Source: Polytrichum commune
Lineage: Eukaryota; Streptophyta; Polytrichopsida; Polytrichales; Polytrichaceae
Assembly: GCA_950295325.1 (NCBI GenBank)
Contig: OX485803.1
Location: forward strand, 866,001-930,000
Length of the DNA: 64,000 bases
Reading direction: 5' to 3'
Shown in pieces: positions 12,776-26,707 of the stretch. Under the pieces are notes generated by a model, which saw nothing but the letters and a program-made list of their open reading frames with translations, made no database searches and was not told where the DNA came from. A program made the position numbers and the translations under genes. How positions within the stretch are numbered: position 1 is the stretch's first letter; the number at the start of each line of letters is the position of its first letter.

Positions 12776-13358
12776 ATGGCGTCCTGGGCGCACCTACCTC
12801 GCATGCTGCGATCTGCCACTACGTCTTTCTTCAACCTCCAAAGCCGTTCCTTCGTGCAAATGCGCACAAGCTTGGAGGTGGCCGATAACTCGGGCGCCAA
12901 GCGCGTCATGTGCATCAAGGTGCACCTCTTTCAGTACAATCTCCTTGGACATTTAACATTTTGTTTCGAGGATTCCACCATCATACTCTTTGTCACGAGG
13001 TACATGTTGTGCAAATGAATTTATAACAGTTGGAGCTGATTTGTGTAATGTTTGGTGCATGAAGGTGCTGGGAGGAGGGAAGCACGGCAAGCTTGGAGAT
13101 CTCATCATCGCCTCCGTGAAGGATGCCGTGCCTCGGGGCAAGGTGAAGAAGGGGGAGGTCGTCAACTGTGTGATTGTTCGTGCGGCGTTGCAGAGAGCGC
13201 GTGGGGATGGTAGTGAGATCAGATTTGACAAGAATGCGGTTGTCATAGTTAATAAGCAAGGGGAGCCTCTCGGGACTCGCATCTTTGGCCCTGTTCCGCA
13301 TGAGCTCCGGTCACGCAACTTTATGAAAATCTTGACATTGGCTGATCATGTCACTTGA
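12776..13358 (+). CDS. uL14m: mitochondrial large-subunit ribosomal protein uL14 (HUELLENLOS-type), two exons
   Basis: Exon 1 is 12776-12919 (48 codons). The intron at 12920-13064 begins GTGCAC and ends ATGAAG. Exon 2 is 13065-13358, ending in TGA. The product is 145 residues. Residues 1-28 are rich in Arg, Ser and Phe without acidic residues, as in a mitochondrial presequence. From about residue 29 the protein is a complete bacterial-type L14: [66 protein letters not shown]. Splicing joins CIK to VLGGGKHG exactly as the family requires. L14 binds 23S-type rRNA at the subunit interface. In plants the nuclear mitochondrial version is HUELLENLOS or its paralogue. The coding region is GC-richer than its surroundings and appears intact. 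Confidence 0.9.
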
Positions 13359-14010
13359 ATTTTTATGCAACCAACTTGTTCTCCTACACGGGTTCTTGTC
13401 GATCTTGTTTTCCTACCATTGTTTGTCTCCTTTTCCTCCTAAACATTGGTATCCATGTCTGCAAATTAGGCTATTCGAGTGTCAGTTACATATGAACTTT
13501 CCAATTTGCTTCACATGACATGCCGACTTGTGCATATTGGCATTGCTTGACTGCTCTTCAGTAATCTTCGATCATCAACACGGCTTTGAAGCTATTAGGT
13601 CAAATTCTGCCTGGGGGTTTCATGTAAGATATTGAAATGAGACTTGTAAAAAGCTTGTGCATTGGCTGATTATGCCACTTCAATCATGCAGCAATTATTT
13701 GTCCAACTTCTATTATCCATCTACTGTCTTTGCACATTGTTGTAGAGATGTAGTGGCCTTCGGGCAATCGGGCCAATCTCTGAGCAGACTCACATTTAGT
13801 CATGTCAACTGTCTTACTTTGCGTCTTGTCGATCATGTTTTCCTACCCATGCTTGTCTTTGTGTGAAAGCGCCATTGGATCCATTTGCTAGGGCTATTTG
13901 AATGTCAGTGAAATGTGAGTTTCCAATTTTGCTTCACAGGATATGCTAAAGGTGCAAATTGGCATTTCTTGATTGCTTTTTAGGAACATGGATTGGACAC
14001 ATCCTTGATC
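13340..14010 (+). repeat. imperfect direct duplication downstream of uL14m
   Basis: The 3' region of uL14m (from GGCTGATCATGTCACTT at about 13339 through CTTCGATCATCAAC at about 13580) recurs, diverged, at about 13663-14022. Matches include GGCTGATTATGCCACTTCAA, CTTGTCGATCATGTTTTCCTACCCAT, GGCTATTTGAATGTCAGT and TTTCCAATTTTGCTTCAC. The second copy contains an extra stretch at about 13700-13815. It has no coding capacity and probably arose by local duplication of the 3' UTR and flank. Confidence 0.65.
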
Positions 14011-14831
14011 ATCAACAATACTGTAGGTCAGATGTCTACCTGCAGGATTCCTGTCAGATATTACCATGTGACCGCAGCATCAAGGTGTGTATCCGCTCAG
14101 GGAGTAACAGTGAGTTCGTTAATGGTATCTTCTTGAGTGTCGATGATGGTTTACATTCTTCGACTGTTTGTCATCCAGTGAACGCCATGTGCAGGTCAGC
14201 TCTTCCCCTCAAAAATGAGTTGTCAATGTGGCAGGCTTCCAGGTTCTGGTGATTAGGTAATTAACGAACTTATTGGTGAGGGGGTTAGGAGGTTAGCAGC
14301 AGTTTCACGCTAACTGCCCTGCACAGCAATCCGATGGCCAAGATTCTCTCTAGTCCTCTCTTCCCAGATAAATGGGATTCAGCTGATACTCAGCATTGCT
14401 TACCTACTTGCTTTTCCATGGCCAAATCCTCCCCGCTTTCTATGCATTTGGTTGGGAATTGAGATTTTCTTTTGCGTTTTGGACTTGGATTGGGGGTTGT
14501 TTTAATTGATGTCAAGAAGCTTGGCTGGGTGAAACTGTGTCTTAAGGCCTATTCTCTTACATCAAATGCACGAAGCCCTCCGACGCTGAGACTTCGATTC
14601 GATAAGTGCACCATCAGTTTTTGGTGATGTGTCTCATCAATTTTCCTCAACATTTTGCCAAACCTCTACTTTCCACTCACGTTGTGCTGAATAGTAGATC
14701 CAGTGGTCTTTCAAAGTGTAAGCATCTACATTTTGCTCAGCAGCCGGAAGCCTGCAATTTGTTGCGGGACACAGGATCTAGTCTTCATTGAGCTCAGTTC
14801 TATATATTTCTGTCGAGTATTAACTTTAAAC

Positions 14832-17491
<2,660 letters not shown>

Positions 17492-17574
17492 GTGAATCGA
17501 TGTGCACCAACTCTTTCATCACCTGAAAATCTATCTTCGCTATTTCTTTCTTTCTTCCTTTCTTCCAAATGTCT

Positions 17575-17760
17575 TCCGCCTGGCGTTCGTGCACTGGTGG
17601 GTGGGGGAGGAGGCCGAGTTTTCGGAAGCGCAGAGGATCTGGCCGCGCTCGAGAAGGTTAAGAAGAGGCTGGTGCTGAGCGTGCCGAGGGAGATGGTGAA
17701 GACGACGGCGAGGAGCATTGACGGAATCGATGTGCACAGATTCTTCATGACCTGACAATT
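17575..17760 (+). pseudogene. truncated tandem duplicate of the alpha-tubulin 3' end
   Basis: About 90 bp after the tubulin stop, the DNA repeats the end of exon 4 and the start of the 3' UTR. GCGTTCGTGCACTGGT, GAGTTTTCGGAAGCGCAG, CTCGAGAAGG and GAATCGATGTGCACnnnnTCnTCAT match the gene's own [25 protein letters not shown] codons and post-stop sequence. A deletion and frameshift destroy the frame after AFVHWWVGEEAEFSEA. It is a short relic of a tandem tubulin duplication or of a local slippage event. Confidence 0.75.
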
Positions 17761-17902
17761 TCTCCACTTCCACCTCATTTGATTCTTCACAATTTTGTAG
17801 TTCTAGAGAACCATTGTTTGGGTTTGGTGTCTTCGTAGGTATCTTAGTTAAGTTTAACTGATGTTAAGGAGTGCTAGGGAGATGTGTAACTCAGCTTAAC
17901 TA

Positions 17903-18286
17903 CACTAAATATACCAATTAGCGAGGGTGGTACTAATTCAAGTCACATGCACCATCTAGTCAAATCTCAAAGTTACCAAGGGTTAAAGCTGTTGTTGAGT
18001 GACACTAAATTCACAATGACGGGAAATTTTATGTTTTGTCATTGATTTCAAGAAAATTAATGCGTGGTTGTGATTAATGCGCGCCACATGCTTGTCAATG
18101 AATAGTGCCAAGTGCCGATACTTTCATGCCAAGTGTTAGTATTTTAAGTGAATAGTGCCAAGTGCCGAGATAAACAATGCTTCCTAGTCTTGGATCTAAG
18201 ATCTTTTGGTGGCACTAATTCATAGTGTAAAGGAATTAGTATCACCTTCACTAATTTCCCACACTCACTGATTGGTATATTTAATG
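17903..18286 (+). mobile_element. MITE-like element, CACTAAATATA termini, TA target site (copy 1)
   Basis: The ends are CACTAAATATACCAATTAGC and, on the opposite strand, CATTAAATATACCAATCAGT, with TA immediately outside each end (17901-17902 and 18287-18288). The inner sequence is noncoding. A second copy in the opposite orientation lies at 25832-26164 and aligns over most of the length. The TA target and small size suggest a Tc1/mariner-type non-autonomous element, although the termini do not resemble Stowaway. Confidence 0.7.
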
Positions 18287-18289
18287 TAG

Positions 18290-19090
18290 TAGTGTCATGG
18301 CCATAGTGATAGGTAACTCAACTCTTAACTCCTAATGGATTGTTAAATTTAACTCCTAATGGATTGTTAGCTAATAAAGTTAGAAACCAAGGCTAGTTAT
18401 GTTTTTTGCTTAGCTAATGCTAATTCCACCTAAGCCCAACACAACCTCTCAAATTCTCAAATTCATGATTTTGACCACAACGGCTCATTCTTGATGGCCA
18501 CATGGCCAATCTTTATGTCGTTTGGTTCTCTGCCATTACTGTGCCAAAATTATTGGTGGCACGCCAAATTGTTCTTTCTTAGTTGTTATACAATGCACTT
18601 TAGTGTGTAGTCATGAATTCTAATCAACACTTGAGTGTGTTCATGATGGTTTACTACCTTATAAATATGTTATTGGTAACCTCGGTGGGATCGTTAACGT
18701 CCAACATAACTAGCCACTAACCACCCGTGCGGTTGGGCTTTTAGAAGATGGGATGGGAAGGTATCAAACGTGATTTCAAGCTGAAACTCAGGCCTTTAAA
18801 AGGCAAAGAAATGGACCTCCTATAGTGAGGACGACCCCTGATGGGGATACTTGGGAATGGCTTGTGCAAATTATTTGTGTGACAAATCGAAAGTGTTCCC
18901 TAGCAAATGGAATTTTGATGTCCAACCAATTTTTGGAACCAAGTTTTGTATCATGATGCTTGTTATGTATAAATACACACTTACAATGGTAGATTGACTC
19001 TTCACTTGCAAGCAATCACAAGGCAAAGTTTTGCACAAATTTGGTTTCAAGGAGAGAACAAATGCAACGATTATGGGAAGTAAAGAAGCA
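18290..19090. other. intergenic, no gene recognised
   Basis: A short direct repeat (TAACTCCTAATGGATTGTTA, twice, 18327-18370) is the only structure seen. No coding frame is supported. Confidence 0.5.
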
Positions 19091-19094
19091 TGGT

Positions 19095-19262
19095 TTTGCT
19101 ATGAAATGAAAATGATTTCAAAGTCGGGAACCCAAAAAACCTATGGATAAAAATACATCGAGATGGTGTCGAACATGCTAATTCCCTAGAGTAGCAAATT
19201 GTCGTAGCCTCAATGAGATAGAGGATAATATTGACTTGATGGTCCAATTGGAAGAATGACAA
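19095..19262 (-). pseudogene. short LINE 3'-end relic (family of 9.6-10.8 kb)
   Basis: On the minus strand FFQLDHQVNIILYLIEATTICYSRELA matches the C-terminal FFQLDHQVDIRLYLTKVVALCRSxELV of the relic ending at 10812. Only the extreme 3' coding end is present, as in a strongly 5'-truncated insertion. It has no function. Confidence 0.55.
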
Positions 19263-22160
19263 GTGCTATGATGATCAAGTTACCTAATCACAACCTTCTC
19301 TTGATAGACTTTGCGGCCAAAACACAATTGCGTTTGGTTTAGAATCAATCAAACAGAACAGAGAGTAGGATACTTTTCTTTCTTTCTTTGTTCCAACATT
19401 TTTGTTAAAGTTTGGTCAATCATCCATGCGCTATGACTGCCATGTATTCCTTTCACATAAAAGAGACAACCCTTCGCAGACTAGGGAAATTCTGAATGCA
19501 CTTGCAAGCCAACAACTTGTGTCGAGCTTTCTGTGACCAACATATAATCCCAAGTTACACTCTCATATCACTGAATTGAGAAGCACATCACCTGGTTTGT
19601 GGTGCGTCTGCATGTGACCTTCAATCAAAGCTCACACTTCCATGAATATTGTGTAAAGAAATCAATGACAGTTGAAGAAAAGTCGATTAGCTCAATGAAA
19701 GTTGCGAGTATGTATGCTATGTATTCTGGACTTATCCTGAATCTCAGTGGCTAAGTGCCTGAACATGTCTTCAATTTGATGTTGCATGATTCTGATTTCC
19801 CAACAATGAATTGATGAGAGGTGACCATGTCTGCTTGGAATCACGTTTGATTTATTGGAATGTGTAGTTTAGATCAGGGTTGTGTATTGGTGTTTGGACT
19901 TGTAAGCATGGTATACACTTGAGCTCTGAGAAATCAGGTAAATTGCAATGACGAAGTATTGATAGTTGATGCATTGCACTCTCATCTCCCAGTTGTCAAA
20001 GTAACATAAGTTAGTATGTGTTGTTTCAATTCATGGAGCGTTTTGTATACACAGGACTAAAAAGTGGTCTTGCTTAGAAACAACAACTTATGAAGACTAT
20101 GTGTAGCCATCAGAATGGGAGTGCCTTAAAGTAGATGTGCCTAATTCAGTGCCACTTCTTAAACGGACACCTAAATTTGAGTAGTGAATGGTTGGGTGTG
20201 GATCTTAGAACAAACACCAAAAAGAATGTGTTGAAATCATATTAAACTACGTTCTCCAAATTCATAAATTGTTCTAGACACATATTCAACATATTAGGGG
20301 GACTTATGTGATCATTTAATAGCTCAAGGGATTCTCAAGGATGGACACCAAAAACACGTAAATCAATGAGATTGGACTGTGTGCTCACTTCATAGACACC
20401 ATGCTAGGGTCACATTTTAACGCAATTGGGAGCCGGGCCTATGTGACCACGTAAAGAAGATAGAATCTTCACTTTAACCGACTTACATATTAACTTTTGC
20501 ATTTCATTCCCTATACTGTTGAATCTTGAAATGACAATGATCCGCTTGATTTCATTATTGCTAATGGGATGAGAAGTCCCATGATCCTATGTAACAATCA
20601 AAATCGTTTATGGCATTGGAAGGGTCACAAACCTTAAGAGTAAGGAGTCCAAAATTTGCCATTTGTTTTTTGTGGGATTTCCATCATAGTTGCAAAACCT
20701 TTAAGGACTAACAAGGTGTTTTAACACGAGGGTTTGGTCCAAAGAACTTGAGGTCCGAACTCCAAACATCCTATATTCGATCCACATGTTGAACTTAAGA
20801 TGGGCATTAAATAATTAATTTGTAACTTGATGTTGGACCTAATATTAGAGCCTCATTTTAGAAAATCGTATAGATAACTATATTAATGGCCTTCAACTAA
20901 GTGCCCTTCAAATTATGCACTATTTTATATAGAATGTTGCTCCGGGTGACAATCCTCAAATTTTACAAACACAACACCAATATGTGCACATAAAAGCTAG
21001 GCTTTCTTGATTGAAATTGGATGTGTGGCTCCCATAGTTCATCCACACTTGGATGTGAAGGAATCATCCATTCCAAACATACCTATAAGTTTGACAAATT
21101 CATCATCAATGATTGATTGGAGGCCATTGGCATTGAATGTGTGATAGCCATTGGCTCCCAACCCCTCCTTGCTATTGTGCACTATATCACAATGAGATGT
21201 GCTTTATAGAGTATCCAAATTAAAAGGGTGATGAAACACATGGGACAAATCACACCTCTCAGTGGATTCACCAAAACCTAGTTAGGGACAAGAGGAAATT
21301 ATTGCAAATGAGCATACCGCATACTCCTCCAACAAAAATGTTTTAAAATAGCATGTAGCCCATAGGTTATTCTTTATACATCATGTGGCATATGTTGGTC
21401 CAATTAGCTTCCAAGACCCCCAATTTGTCAACAAGAGTGTAGTTGAGAGCAATCAACCACAAACCTACGATGAATGTGTTTTTAACATGGATGGATGAAA
21501 GGTGCGCTCATGTGCAATAATTCTTTCAATGGATCATTCATACAAATGAAAAACAATAAGATGTGGTTAGATTGCTAACTTTTCATTTGCGATCATCTTA
21601 TTGTTGAAACGATCATGCATGGTATTATATTTGATTTAAGTGTTACTACACGTCCCTTATTGTAATGATTATGGTGATTCAATCATAAAGAACAATTCAT
21701 ATGCACAATATTTGAGTAGCACAATAGTGACAATAAATATTGTGATAATAGGTTTTTGAATGGTTAATCAAGTGAAATATTAATTCACAAAACAAGCATG
21801 TCATACATATGTGTGTGTGGGGGGGGTTTAGAGGGTGATAAAATTGTCACTTTGAGTGTTGAATCTATTTACTATTATAGGATATATACATATATATAAC
21901 AATAACAATTTTCTTTGTAAGTATTTCAAAGAGGATTCCAATGCATCAAACCATGCTTTTGTTGGAGTTTGTATGCAAATCTTGAAATGGTTCAAAGTGT
22001 CATTATTGGATTGCATAAAAGCATTAAGGATGCAGGATGTTCAGACGGTGAAAATAATCAAAATCAATATGTGCTTATTGTGCAAGATTGTAAGGTGTTC
22101 TTTTTGGGTGGGGTGTTTGTTTTAGTACCCTCTACTCAATGCCTTGTTGCTCCCATATCA
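19263..22160. other. intergenic, no gene recognised
   Basis: This is AT-rich noncoding sequence. I saw no domain, RNA gene or inverted-repeat element. A G8 tract lies near 21820. Confidence 0.5.
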
Positions 22161-22167
22161 CCATCTT

Positions 22168-22195
22168 TGAGAGAGAGAGAGAGAGAGAGAGAGAG
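22168..22195. repeat. GA dinucleotide microsatellite
   Basis: An uninterrupted GA run of about 14 units. Confidence 0.9.
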
Positions 22196-22455
22196 CTCTA
22201 GAATTTCCATGTTTGGTTGTGAACATCTATAGATGGATATTAGATGATCTTCATCCATTTCAACCTAGACCTGAGTTGGAGAGAAGCACTTAGACCATGA
22301 GAGAGCTTCACAACTTTTACTATACTAAAATTGGAAGATTAAGAACCCCAATGGTTTATGTGCATGACTTCAAAGTCTTTTTGGCCGCAAAAATGAATAA
22401 TGGATCACAAAATGGGATGCCCCCCAAGAGCAGGCTCTTACATGTAGATCCAAGA

Positions 22456-23991
22456 TAGTCGGCAATATCGCGGGCTCAGGGGTATATAGTCCCAACAACA
22501 ACACCCAAATAGCCGAAAGACTACCGGGATATCCCAATATCCTAAGAGCCGAGCTCAACGCCATACTTATAGCCATAAAAACTATACAAACCACCCAAAT
22601 AGACACACATATATTCACATACAGCCTCAATAGCATCTACCTAATAAACAACCACATCCAACACCCAACATCTCAACACCACCACCCCGATAAATTACTC
22701 ATCGCAGCCATCGTTCACCAAATATATTGGACCCCACACATGATACACATACACAAAGTACGCGCACACACGGGAATTAGAGGCAATGAAATGGCGGACG
22801 CACTAGCCAACGAAGGGACACTAGAAGACAAACCGGAAAACACGCCACACATACACATAGCACACGCTACCCCCTACTGGCTAGCAACCTCCCCCACGGC
22901 TACACATGATGGAGCCATCCGCAACCTCCACACATTCATAATGAAAGATCACGAAAACCGAGAAACTTCACTAGCCAAACAAAAATTCCCATATGTAGCC
23001 AAATGGCTCTCGAATGAAGAAATCAACCAAAAACTCTCCAACCATTTTTGGAAACATGATAAAATACCCGACACACAAATTACCCAAACTCTAAAATTTA
23101 GATATGCCCAATATATGGGTAACCACAGGAAAAATGTATTTTGGCCCCTTAAATACCCAAACCCCAACTGCACACTATGTCGCACCAATGATAGAGACTC
23201 ATGGCCACACCTATTATCCACATGCGAAAACCCATACCTAAAAGGCCTATGAATTGCAAGACACAATAAAGCAACCCACCTCATCACCCAAACCCTACAA
23301 GCCAATAAAAACACTAGGTTCTTCACCTTGACCAATGCGGGCAAACTACCCAACCAACCCCAAGACCAAACAATTCTCGACTGGCTCCTCCAATGTATAT
23401 GCACGCAAGCATCATGTCATTGTCAAGCCAAATTAAGACCAGACATGATGTGCATTCTTGGAGCTCCCAACCAAACGCAACCTCCAATACAACCCTCCCC
23501 AAGCCACACCGTACATGCAATTCATTGAATTCACCTACTGCCACGATAGATTCCCCGAACAAGCCCGCACACACAAACACAACAAATACGACCCGCTAAT
23601 TACCACACTAAGAGCTAATGGATGGAATACCAACCCCCTCATTACTATCACCGCAGGAGTAAGAGGTGCTATTCACGAAAACTCCATCGAACAATTAACC
23701 AACCTGAAAATCCCCAAATCCCACATCAAAACCCTCATGAAAAACATACACCAAAATGCCATTAAATACCTTACCTACTTGGTCTTAAATAAAAGGAAAC
23801 TTGACAACAAACAAAACCCTATCCCACCACCATAAGGTGGAAACTATCTTGCACTACACCAGAGCCCACCTCCCACAGGAGGCATAACACCCAATATTGC
23901 ATCTTGGATTCCCGAGATCAATATAGGGTTAACGGGCTCACATTCACGCCGGTATGCATAATACGGGCGTTATCTTTTCTCTTTCTTTCTT
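22456..23991 (+). mobile_element. 5'-truncated LINE copy (RNase H to C-terminus) with 11-bp target duplication
   Basis: The insertion is bounded by identical TAGATCCAAGA at 22445-22455 and 23992-24002. It starts inside the RNase H domain: RAELNAI, FTYSLNS (where the catalytic Asp would be), NEMADALANEG. It continues through C-x2-C zinc residues (CTLCRTNDRD), then C-x-C-x-C-x-C and RPD (about 23400-23450), and a C-terminal block EFTYCHDRFP...PLITITAGVRG (23520-23700). The stop is TAA at 23833-23835. The frame has a TGA at 23250-23252 and a frameshift at about 23480-23515. The 3' end is a pyrimidine tail, not poly(A). It is the same family as the large LINE. The target duplication shows target-primed insertion. 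Confidence 0.88.
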
Positions 23992-24619
23992 TAGATCCAA
24001 GACAAAAGAACTTTAGCCCAAAATTCTTTCCATAAACAATCTTTTGAATTCATGATGCTTCAAGTTTCGATTCTTAAACTAGGTTGAGTTTTCTGTGAGT
24101 TGAGACCAACAATTTCTATTTTCAAAAAAATGATGCTACACATCATTTGAGCATCACTTACTTTCCCTATGCATCTAACCATGACACTAATATTGACTGT
24201 CCATTTTTACAATGGACCCTACTTAAGAGCACCCCCTAGAAGCCTTGCAATAGGGCCCACCGAGTATAGTTGGTTGAGTATCGTACCTTCATATGCAGTG
24301 AAGACAAAACAAAAGTGAACTTGAGGTGAGTTAAGCCACATCATTGAATGAACTCATATGGGGATGCAACGCAAAAGCCATTGGAAATTGAGGGCATGGA
24401 AGGACAATCCAACATGCATGCATGGATGGATGGAAGTATGTAATAACGTAATAATTGATGGGTGGCCATTGGGGGGGGGGGGACTGAAGTCATTATTTGA
24501 AGTCATATAATTGAAACTCATGCATGTCTCACCCCACCACCACAATGTTTCAAACCCTTTTGTCTCCATCTCAACCTAAGAGTGCTTGTTGTACCATAGA
24601 CATTTCTTCTGCACCGGTA

Positions 24620-25440
24620 AATTAAACATGGGCACTTTCATACGACAACACATAAAGTAGCCATACTTGAAACCAACATGTAACATAAAACGAACACCAT
24701 GATACATTTAAAACCATCAAATGTATAATTGCGGTACAAAAGATTGATTATGCTTACAATGATAGCTTAACATCACTTCCTCATTCACTAGGAAAAAAAA
24801 CTTGTTCATTACAACCGTTTGTTGTGACTTGGCCATTGTGACTCATGGCAAGAAATTGCAAAATAAATCGTATTGATTGTCAACTAGAGGATTTCAATTG
24901 TCAATTGTCCAAAAACCACAACCAAAAATCTTCAGTTGACACTTAAAATGATTTACTTATGCATTTTCTCGCCATGAGTTGCAATGGCTGGGTCGTGATG
25001 GATGGTTGTAATGGACAAGTTTTCTTCTACTGATCATTGAGTTGAAGAAATCCGTAATATAAGCATGGACAATTTCACATGGCAACACACTACAAAGTAG
25101 GCATGCCCAAAACAAAACTCGTAACCTACAACTAACATTATGTACCACCATCCTACATTTGAAGCCCCCAAATGTATGCATGTGGAGCATACTGTTGGTT
25201 TTGGGTACACATAGCTTATTTGCACCTCCTCAAGATTGTCAAGTTGAAAAATTTGACAATTCAAACATGGTAGTTGCATATGATGACAATTTATAAAGTA
25301 GCCATGCCCAAAACTAATACGTAACCTAAAACCAACATCATGTATCAATGACCGTCATCCATTTGAATCCCCAAAATGTAAGAGTGTGGTACATATAATA
25401 GGTTTTGAGTACACCTCTTGAAGATTTCTACGTCAAAGAA
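24620..25440. repeat. three diverged tandem units of about 190 bp
   Basis: Units at about 24625-24760, 25063-25245 and 25246-25435 share ACAACACA(T/C)nnnAAAGTAGnCATnC, CnTAACnTnnAACnAACAT, a CAAATGTAT-like block and GGTTTTGnGTACAC. The first and second are separated by the inverted-repeat element at 24788-25032. They are noncoding and of unknown origin. Confidence 0.6.
24788..25032. mobile_element. MITE-like fold-back element
   Basis: The first 90-100 bp and the reverse complement of the last 90-100 bp match: AAACTTGTTCATTACAACC against AAACTTGTCCATTACAACC, then GGCCATTGTGACTCATGGC against AGCCATTGCAACTCATGGC. It sits between two units of a tandem repeat, so it probably inserted there. Exact ends and target duplication are uncertain. 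Confidence 0.6.
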
Positions 25441-25831
25441 AAAGGGGAAGGTGGTGAAAGCACGGATTAATTGATGAGTTGCTCTGAGTGTGTCTATTAC
25501 TTAAAGTTTACCACCCATTATCCAAAAGCTATACGTGTGTAAAAGAGTTTTTAGAATGTCTTCATCCCATGTTTTCAATACTCAATGGTGCAACATTGTC
25601 TTGTAAGGCAATGGTGTTATCTCATATTCGGATGTTAGAACAATACCATGGACAGTCATGACCATTGAAATTAAATCGAAGGATGGATTGGACAGCCAAG
25701 TCCGTCAATGTAGTAGTTTTTGTATGAAGAAGTAGTTGCATGCCTTTTACTTTCCTTAGTTATTTCATCAATTCTTGCATGCCTCCTCTTCTCCTTGGAA
25801 CACATAGTCATGCTCGTATTCTTGAAAACTA

Positions 25832-26164
25832 TACTAAATATATTGATTAGTGTGTGTGGAAATCATTGAAGGTGGAAAATTAGTGGAGGTGATACTAAAT
25901 TCCTTAATGCTATGAAATTAGTGTCACCAAAAGATCTAGAAAGTATTGTTCATCCCAACACTTGACATTATTCAACAACAAGAATGTGGCACACAGTAAT
26001 CACAATCACGCACTAATTTCTTTGAAATCTATGGTAAGTGAGCATGTATTCATGAATTCAGTGTCAACTCAGCAAAAAATTCAACCCTTGGTAACTTTGA
26101 GATTTGGCTAGATTGTGCGTGTGACTTGAATCAGTACCACCCTCACTAACTACTATATTTAGTG
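25832..26164 (-). mobile_element. MITE-like element, CACTAAATATA termini, TA target site (copy 2)
   Basis: Reverse-oriented relative of 17903-18286. Read on the minus strand it begins CACTAAATATAGTAGTTAGT and shares GAGGGTGGTACT, AAATCTCAAAGTTACCAAGG, ATTTCAAnnAAATTAnTGCG and AGATCTTTTGGTG(G/A)CACTAA with copy 1. TA flanks both ends (25830-25831 and 26165-26166). It lacks an internal stretch present in copy 1. Confidence 0.7.
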
Positions 26165-26623
26165 TACTGAAACTTAATTGAATACAATGTATGTTAGGAC
26201 AAACTTGGAAGATCCAAATAATGCCTATGTTAAGAAGGAAGGTAGAAAGAGGAGGAGAATATTGTGGAAAGGAGGAGAGGAGGAAAAGAGAGATGGAAGG
26301 GAGGCATGATAAATTATACATGTTTTTGTCTGATGATATATAGTCATCTTCCCAATGATGTGGCAATTATGTAAATTAAAAATTAAATCTTAATGGAATA
26401 TTGTTAATAGGGACAAGGGGTGGGGGCCCATGTCATTGAGGCGATGTGAACGAAGGATTTGTGGTCATGGGCAGACCACATCCAAGCCATCCATTCATAG
26501 AGTTCCATCCTACGGTTTACGAAACTGCTCGGGTAGCCCGAAAAAAAACTTCCAAAGGATGAAATTTTGGCGGATGAAAAATCAATGTTTGCAAGATGAA
26601 GGGTTTGATTGTTCATTCCATTG

Positions 26624-26707
26624 TATGAGAGCATTTGTGTGGGATTTTGAAGGTTCCTAGAGGGTTCCCTAAGTTCCCAATGGAGTTCCCACACAAATCC
26701 TCTCATA
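26624..26707. repeat. 84-bp hairpin-forming inverted repeat
   Basis: TATGAGAGCATTTGTGTGGG at the left pairs with the reverse complement of CCCACACAAATCCTCTCATA at the right (one mismatch), with a loop of about 40 bp. It may be a very small MITE. Confidence 0.6.

Noticed and set aside
12953-13318. Minus-strand frames over uL14m
   Set aside because: They are antisense to a clearly conserved gene and have no similarity to known proteins.
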